The notes below the pieces were generated by a model that had not been told where the DNA came from, ran no database searches, and worked only from the letters and a program-made list of their open reading frames with translations. Below are positions 57,116 to 64,000 of a stretch of DNA of 64,000 bases, one piece after another. The stretch is from Anastrepha obliqua (Eukaryota > Arthropoda > Insecta > Diptera > Tephritidae): the NCBI RefSeq assembly GCF_027943255.1, contig NC_072893.1:117179784-117243783 (forward strand). The letters are read 5' to 3'. How positions within the stretch are numbered: position 1 is the stretch's first letter; every line of letters begins with the position of its first letter. The position numbers and the translations under genes were made by a program.

Positions 57116-60100
57116 CTCAGAACTTTTTAGATTTGAATATATTTGTGAGTGTTGTGCAGGGATTGAAACTAGGATTTGTCTAGTTTTTCTTATTCAATGA
57201 ACTAAGTTTTGATACAACTTTAACGAAAAAAAGATCACTTTATTATTTTTATTAGAAAAATAGCATTATCCTGAGATACAATTTTTATGTTACATAAAAT
57301 ATTTACGTATGAGAAGAATTTTTATTTTTATATGGAAAATTATTTTATGGTATAAATTTCGTAAACTTTGGTTCCATCAAATACATATAATTCTCTTCCA
57401 TTCTGTTGTTTCAGTGGCAGTATTAAGGTGTAAATTCGAGTTTTGAAAACTTGAACATAAACATAATAAAGCGCAGTTTCAAACGTACACCGTCTACAAC
57501 TCGGAGTTCATCCAAATCGACCTCAGTCAATTCATTATCTAGTAAATCTCTATTTCTCCTATAGGGAACTCAAAAAATATTTCTCTAAGAACGCATAAAC
57601 TGGGTACTAAAAGTTTGATTCAAGCAACGTTCATTCATTTTGTATTTTATAATTTTTTCATACGAAGAAAATATCCGTATACCCAGGCAGCTAAGCATTG
57701 TTGGCGCCAGGAAAGAAAGCATAACGAGGCGGTGGCATGGAAGAGACGAGAACAAAAAATATAGTCTACAAAAAGAAATACAATAAAAATATACACAACA
57801 AAAACAACAAAGCTTGCTACAACAACAAAGTTTGCTACAACAAAAAAAAAGAAACACTGAATAAAAAATGCTACAACAACTCAAATGCGCCGACTGTGCA
57901 CACTGCACTCGTTCGAGTTAAACGCTCGCAAAAGTCAACTTTTGTTTTTTTTTTGTTTTCAGTGTTTTTTTTTGTGCTTTACATTCCTCGGCCGCACATT
58001 CGTATCGAATATGCACAATTGCTGCCGTCGTCAGTCAGGCAGTGGGACACTGCACTTTGCAAACTTCGGCGGCGGCTTTGCACTCGAATGCACTGCCAGG
58101 GTTGCATATGCAATAAAAGAGTGCAGCCCAGACATACATACATACACACTATCAAGGGATAGAGCACTAGGGGCCAACCAACCCAGTGTTGGCGCACAGC
58201 TCTGCATGTTTTAATCCTCTAGCACTTTTTTGTTGTTGTGCTTCTCAATCATCCCATTATACGCGCTTCTGAGTTTCGGCTGTGGGTTTTCACTTCAACT
58301 AAAACATGCCGCAATCTGAGGGTGGTCCGTGCCCGTGTGCACAACTTACTGCAAAGTTCAAACAAAATGTAGAGAGTTCAAAAGGGTAAAAAGGGCGATG
58401 TTGAGGGTTTTGTTGCATGACTGCAGAGTTAAATGTGGCACAGACAGGTTGGTTGATTGACTGTCTACCTACACGACTGACTGGCTGACTGACTGGGTGG
58501 TTGACTGGCACTTGAGGTGAAACGCAAAGGCAGTGTGGAGTCAGTAGTTAGAGTAGTTGCAATGGAAGGGTTATAAAAGCGCGCTGCCGCTACCGCTGCT
58601 GCTGTTGCTGCTGTTGGTGAAGTGCGCTCGAAAGTATGCATTGCTGTTTGCATAAGCACAAATCGTAGTGCGACTAGCAGGGGTAGGTGCGCGATAAGGG
58701 CGGTTAAATGCACATAGTTCAATGTTCGGCAAAAAGGTGAAGGAAACTTTACTCCACTTATTTGTGGCATTTATATTTAAAACGCTTGGCTTAATGGCGC
58801 TGTGAGTGCTAAGCAGACACACACACATATACATATGCTTGCGTACATAGTTATGCACAGTTATTTGCATTACTGTTTGTTGTGTGCTCAGGTATTTACA
58901 TATGGACATTTTAAGCACGTGTATGTGCTTGGCTTTTCGACGCCTTTGACGGTAGTCGCAAGTTGTTGGCACTTCAAATGACAGGTAAATACACATGAAG
59001 AGGAAGGAAGGGTGACATGTAACCATGCGAGTGTGTGTGTGTGTGTATATACGTGTGAGGAGAAAAGTTGCATACAAGTAGTTTCGCGTAGGTTTTTAAT
59101 ATATTTTTTTTAATTTTTACTGAGGAAAAAATATACCAAAAGTAAAAGAGCCAGCAAAAAGTGCTCGTTTATCTCTTTCTAATATGAAATTCATAATTCA
59201 TATATACATATAAGTATGTTGCATATTAAAGTGTTCGTGTACATACGGATGTAAAAATATTTGAGGGATTCCAGCGTCATTTTCCCACTTTGCACTAAGG
59301 TGTGATAACTTTGTTCTCCTAACTATTGCGCAGGTTTACAAACAATTAATGATTTTTTTTTTTTACCCAATTACCTGACCGTCCAATTTCTATGTGAAAT
59401 TGGTCACTGAGTCCGAAATGGATGGTTGTAAGCCAACAACTACGTCTACTTTCCATATAATGGTAGTGTTTAAGGGTGCCAAATTTGTTAAAATTTATTA
59501 CGAGCAATGTCAATCATAGAAAATAATTCTATTACAACAACAATTTCGAAAACTTGAGAAAACGGCTTCGTTGAAAATTATAAAGTAGAGCTTTTTAAAG
59601 TGAATGGTGATGGGTTCTTTTTTAAAAATTAAAAAAAAAAATTTTTTGCTTTTTTTGGCATACAATTTACTTAATGCTATTACAACAACAATTTGGAAAA
59701 CTTGAGAAAACGGCTTCGTTGAAATTTTAAATTGGAGCTTCTCAAAGTGAAATATTATATCATAGGTTCTTTTAAAAAAATTTATATATTTTTTTAATTG
59801 TTTTGGCATAAAATTCACTTAAAAAATATTATGTAAAAAAAGTTTAATTTTTTATTCAAACTTTTAAGAAAAATTTGTTTGGGAAATTTTTCAAATATAT
59901 TCCCTTTAAATTCTTTAGTTGTTTAAGGTTGAAAAAGTAATAGAGTTGAATACGAATACGATGCTGTAAAACGCCCACAGTTCCAAATCTTTAAAAACTC
60001 GTAAAGGCGGGGGTTAACATTAATAATTCTAGCACCAAAGGTAGTCAGACCCTGTAAATTGTATAAGCGCTAACACAAGCCAAAATCAGCACATATCACT

Positions 60101-60369
60101 TTAAGAAATTTTGATTAAATAAATTCCCATTAGGTAATAGAAACTTCCAGCTAAGCTAAAATTATAATTTTATTTTCTTCACATTGAAATTTTTTTGAAA
60201 TTTGAAAAGTCGAGCCGAGAAGTACCGAAATATTTGGTAACTCCTAAAAGACGCAGGCTAAAAACGCTTATTGCATTTGAAGCTCTGGAAAGTGAAAGGG
60301 TAGATAGTGAAGAAGGAAAGGAGATAAGTAACAGAAGGAAAAATGTAGGATAGAATAGAGAAATAAAAG
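57116..60369. other. Probable upstream intron or 5' region, nothing secure
   Basis: Positions 57880-58770 are GC-richer than the surroundings and hold several overlapping frames on both strands without recognisable domains. A non-coding Hr4 exon or regulatory region could lie here, but no donor or start can be defended. Positions 59529-59825 are a two-copy tandem repeat (period about 148 bp) anchored by GAGAAAACGGCTTCGTTGAA. Confidence 0.4.
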
Positions 60370-60680
60370 TAGTTAGACCTGTGAAACTTTTCCATTTACT
60401 GTGGTAAATCTGAAAATATCCACCAGTTTGAGAGAACGAATTTTACTCGTTCTCATAACATTGGAACCCAAAATCCGCAGCCTTGCTCTAGCAAATGCAG
60501 GACACTCACAGAGAAAATGTTCAGTGCTATTCATCTTCTCTAAGCAAAGCGGGAAAAACGGGTGCTCAATGATTTCACTGGCTGACGCCATGGGGATGTG
60601 TCCTGTATTAAAATCACCGATCATAAACCAAATGTGTTTTCTACCAAGTTTTAGAAGAAAGTTCGACAGTTCCTTTACAT
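60370..60680 (-). mobile_element. RNase H-terminal fragment of another LINE
   Basis: The minus frame 60624-60373 reads IEHPFFPLCLEKMNSTEHFL, then CECPAFARARLRILGSNV, ending at a stop. The family's HFLC.CPAFARAR-LG block is intact while the N-terminal TGH is degenerate. 5'-truncated. Confidence 0.8.
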
Positions 60681-61374
60681 TACTCTTGGAAGTATTCTAT
60701 TGTGTCCAGCCTGGAATTGCCCCTGTGGCAAAGCTACGTTTAACCGCTTGCTTCAACACCTTTCTGCAAACGCGCCTACATATTCAAATGCTTATGTATT
60801 TACATACATGCACGCATACACAGGTCAATTCAAATAACTATAGCTGACTGTGCACACGCATACATGCACACGTGTGTGAATATGTAAGAGTAGACCAAAG
60901 AGCATTTGAATGCGGAAGCATTAATGTCATGTCCTAAAAGTAGGCCAACAATTTTTTCCCAGCACTTTTACCAGACTTTATTTTTGTATTTTTTCATTCT
61001 CTGGCATTTTTTATTTCCTATTTCATTATTTGTTTTTATTCTTAAAGCTTTTCTCTCAACACGCTTCTTCCACTTCAACTCTACTCCTTTATAGAAATGA
61101 AAAAAATATATGTATTTTCCACTACAGATTTATGTATGTACGCAACCTTTTCTATGAGCCGCCTGTTTTTACTCTGTAAGGAAAACGTGAATATTTCTAG
61201 TTCAGGACTAGTACGAATTTCGCCAATTGCAAACTGATTAGGTGGCTATGCTGTAGATAGGGACCACTGTCTCAAGAGTGTGAGAGAGATAAAACAAGAA
61301 AATAGAAGCGTGTAGTGGCTTTTTTAAAAGGAGTGTAAAAGTTTTATATTAAAAAAAAAAGACAAATAAAAGTT
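60681..61374. other. Nothing recognised
   Basis: Unique sequence with short microsatellite patches. Confidence 0.5.
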
Positions 61375-62345
61375 TTATAACTTACACTTACGCAAAATTA
61401 AACTCAAGAAAAGAAATTTCATGGTAATTTAATGCACCGAAACGTCTCCCAATGAGCTGTGATAAAATTCAAAATAAAATTAGGTATCAAAAAAATTTTT
61501 TTAAAACTGAAAAGTTGGTTTCGTTAAATTCATATTCAGCTTTTGATACTTCAAAACAAAAAAGAAAAAATTTTAATTAAATTGAAAAGTTGCTGTTGTT
61601 AAATTAAAAATCAGTAAACTGAATTATCAATAAAAAAGGAAGATAAAAAAGTTTTACTTTCGTTAAATGAAAAATAGTTTAACTTAAAATTTACTTTCGT
61701 TAAATGCAAATCATTTAACTTAAAATTTACTTTCGCTAAATGAAAAATCATTAAACTGAAGTACCAAAAAAACCTTTTTATAAAACTGAAGATTCACTTA
61801 CGTTAAATTAAAATTCATTAAACTGAAGTATCAATAAAAATAATTAGATAAAAAAATTATTTACTCTCGTTAAACCAAAAATAATTAAACTAAAGTATTA
61901 AAAAAATTGTGAAGATGTACTCTCGTTAAATTAAAAATCATTAAACAGAAGAAGCAAAAAAAAACAAAAAAATTTAATAAAACTGAAGATTTGCTTTCGT
62001 TAAATTAAAAATCATTGAACTAAAGTATCAAAAAACAAAAAAAAAAAATTTAATCAAACTAAAACAAAAAAATTAATAAAACTGAAGATTTAAATTAAAA
62101 ATCATTAACTGAAGTATTAAAAATAAAGATTTTACTAAAATTGAAAATTTGCTTTCATTTAATTAAAAATCATTAAACTGGAGTATCAAAAAAAAAAAAA
62201 TAATAATAATAAAAATTAATAGAACTAAAGAATTACTTTCATTAAATTAAAAACCATTAAACTGAAATATCAAAAAAAAAAAAAAAAATTTTATGCAACT
62301 GAAGATTTACTTTCATTAAAATGAAATGCATTAAACTGAAGTATA
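61375..62345. repeat. Degenerate tandem array, unit about 65-80 bp
   Basis: TTTACTTTCGTTAAATTAAA, AATCATTAAACTGAAGTATC and a poly-A run recur about twelve times. Confidence 0.85.
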
Positions 62346-64000
62346 ATGGGTATGAATGTACGCTTATTAAGACATCATTTTGCAAAATTCAAAATTTTGT
62401 GAAAAGAAACTAACAGAAGCTGGAATTAGTCATGGTTCTAAGTTCACTAAAACAAATCAGTTTCATACCAATAGATTTCCCAGCTGGGTAACTTTTCTGC
62501 TGATCATTATTCTGCTGGTCTACACATGGGATGCACATACATATGTGTACCCACGTTTTGCTTCCAGTTGATGAAAAGTTAAAAGTACTTGAAGTTTCTT
62601 TGACATTTGTTAGGCAGAGCGAGTCCTGGAAAACTTATTGTAAAAAAAAGCAAAAATACTCAGAAAGAATATATAACTAAAAAACTTGTAGAGAAATGCC
62701 TGGAGGTGTGATAACCTGACGAGCACAACTAATATCTACAACCGGCATGCATTAGAGACAATATCGCGCATTTATTTCAATAGTATCCTACGCAAAAAAA
62801 ATCCATTAAAAAAAGGGTTCCATTAAAAAAAATTTATTTCAATTAAATTAAAAAATTTAATATAAATTTAAATTTAAAATTTTTTTTTTAAATTACATTA
62901 AAAAAATTAAAATAAATTTTTTTTTAGATAAGTCTACAAAAGTTACCATTTCCTGTATAAAATGTTAAATGGGTTAAAAGTTCTATGGAAATATTACCCC
63001 CAAATTTTATTACAAGTTTCCCAACTATTTATTTCGCTCAGATATGTATATTATTTCAATCGTTTTTTGCAATTTTTCAGTAAACATTTTCGTAAATAAT
63101 TTACAGCTTGTTAAATCATAAAAAATTACCTAAATAAGCAAAAAAAAAACATTTCAACCGTTTTTTTCTTCAATTTTTCATTAAACGTTTAGGTACATAA
63201 TTCTTAAGTTTTTGAGCATAAAAAATTTACCTAGAATAGCAAAAAAGGATTGGTGATGTAGGTGTTACTATGTAGGTATATTAATGTCAGAAAGTGACAC
63301 TGAGTTGGAATTACTGCACTCCCAAAATGATCGTCACCCTGTGCAATAAACAAATAAAACACAATTGGAATTTTTCTTACATTAATCATTAATCACTCAT
63401 ACGCTCTGTTGTCCCTTACTGCATTTTCAGCTAACGCCCAGCAACATTTCTTTTAACAGGTAAAGAAAAAATTGCGCTGAAGACTTCAAGTAAAATTTAA
63501 AAAAAATTACTTTTATCAGCCATCTAGAGTGCAATAGCGGCAAATGTTAAGCTGCATGAAAAATAAAATGCACAAAATGAAGCTTCTCTACACTCTGGCC
63601 GCCTACAGAGCATATACTAACTCACAAAAGTCCATATGTACATGTAAGTATACGAGCATTTATGTATATGTGTACGTACTTGCTATACCAGCGCGTACTC
63701 AGAGCGCCAAGTACTCACTTCATGTTGAGTGCGCTTGGCTTTTATTCAATATATCCATACATTTGTATGTATGCCTTGTTTATGTGTTTGCCAAAAACAT
63801 CCCTGTTTACGAGGAGCATAGCTCAATTCAACTAAAGTTGCGGTAGGTCGTGTGCGCTTGGCGAGCGTACAGACGCACTTAGAACAACAAAAGGCAGCAA
63901 AAGCAATAATAAATACTGCGAATACTTGGCTGAGAACAATCAAAAGCGACTACAGTGGAAGAGACTTACAGATTCTGTTAGAAAAAAACAAACAGAAAAA
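62346..64000. other. Nothing recognised
   Basis: AT-rich with short frames of 60-100 codons (for example 63544-63846) that lack domains and overlap frames on the other strand. Confidence 0.5.

Noticed and set aside
57885..58511. Overlapping frames of 70-140 codons in a GC-richer zone, considered as a first exon or small gene
   Set aside because: No recognisable domain, frames overlap on both strands, and no splice donor could be justified; left as a possible 5' region only.
61375..62345. CRISPR-like alternation of repeats and spacers
   Set aside because: Repeats are diverged, spacers are A-rich and not unique, and the genome is eukaryotic; it is an ordinary degenerate tandem array.

Overview
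The window is nuclear DNA from a dipteran insect. The evidence is a very AT-rich, repeat-laden background; short fly-type introns of 63 and 100 nt; mariner, Helitron and non-LTR transposon relics; and one clear protein-coding gene whose N-terminus, DNA-binding domain and ligand-binding domain are those of Drosophila hormone receptor 4 (Hr4/DHR4, NR6A/GCNF group). A higher fly outside Drosophila, for example a tephritid, is my guess from the style of the dispersed repeats; that is inference.

Hr4 lies on the minus strand between about 22.9 and 32.5 kb. Five coding exons (32510-29725, 29661-29513, 28597-26921, 26820-26699, 24978-24898) join with GT-AG borders and consistent phases into a 1604-codon reading frame. 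It ends in a TAG right after the last ligand-binding-domain helix. Directly behind that TAG, in the same frame, an open stretch of 667 codons runs to 22894 and encodes a Q-rich, structured-looking protein segment. It reuses a short motif (ILKTAL-like) present before the ligand-binding domain, and it carries one more of the psi-K-x-E motifs that dot the canonical protein. This predicted stop-codon readthrough (or alternative-splice) C-terminal extension is the main discovery candidate. The reading frame closes exactly where the sequence drops back to AT-rich noncoding DNA.

Everything else looks non-genic. The left 22 kb, downstream of Hr4, is a patchwork of unrelated, decayed tandem arrays (a TTATG-type satellite at 1-3.7 kb, then arrays at 10.9-12.1, 14.6-16.3, 16.3-17.5 and 20.9-22 kb), with one broken mariner, one non-LTR tail and one SINE. 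The right 31 kb, upstream of Hr4, is probably its large first intron, because the first coding exon begins at a strong 3' splice site 5 nt before the ATG and the 5'-UTR exon is not identified here. It holds three internally deleted or broken Tc1/mariner-type elements, a tRNA-derived SINE family, a small Helitron, several non-LTR retrotransposon fragments, a perfect 40-bp hairpin, a 634-bp foldback, and a perfect (ATTTT)62 array. That array is the reverse complement of the (ATAAA)64 array sitting next to a splice acceptor inside Hr4.

No CRISPR array, bacterial gene, rRNA or functional tRNA gene was seen. Frames, splice borders and repeat arms were read by eye. Orthology, expression and conservation were not computed.
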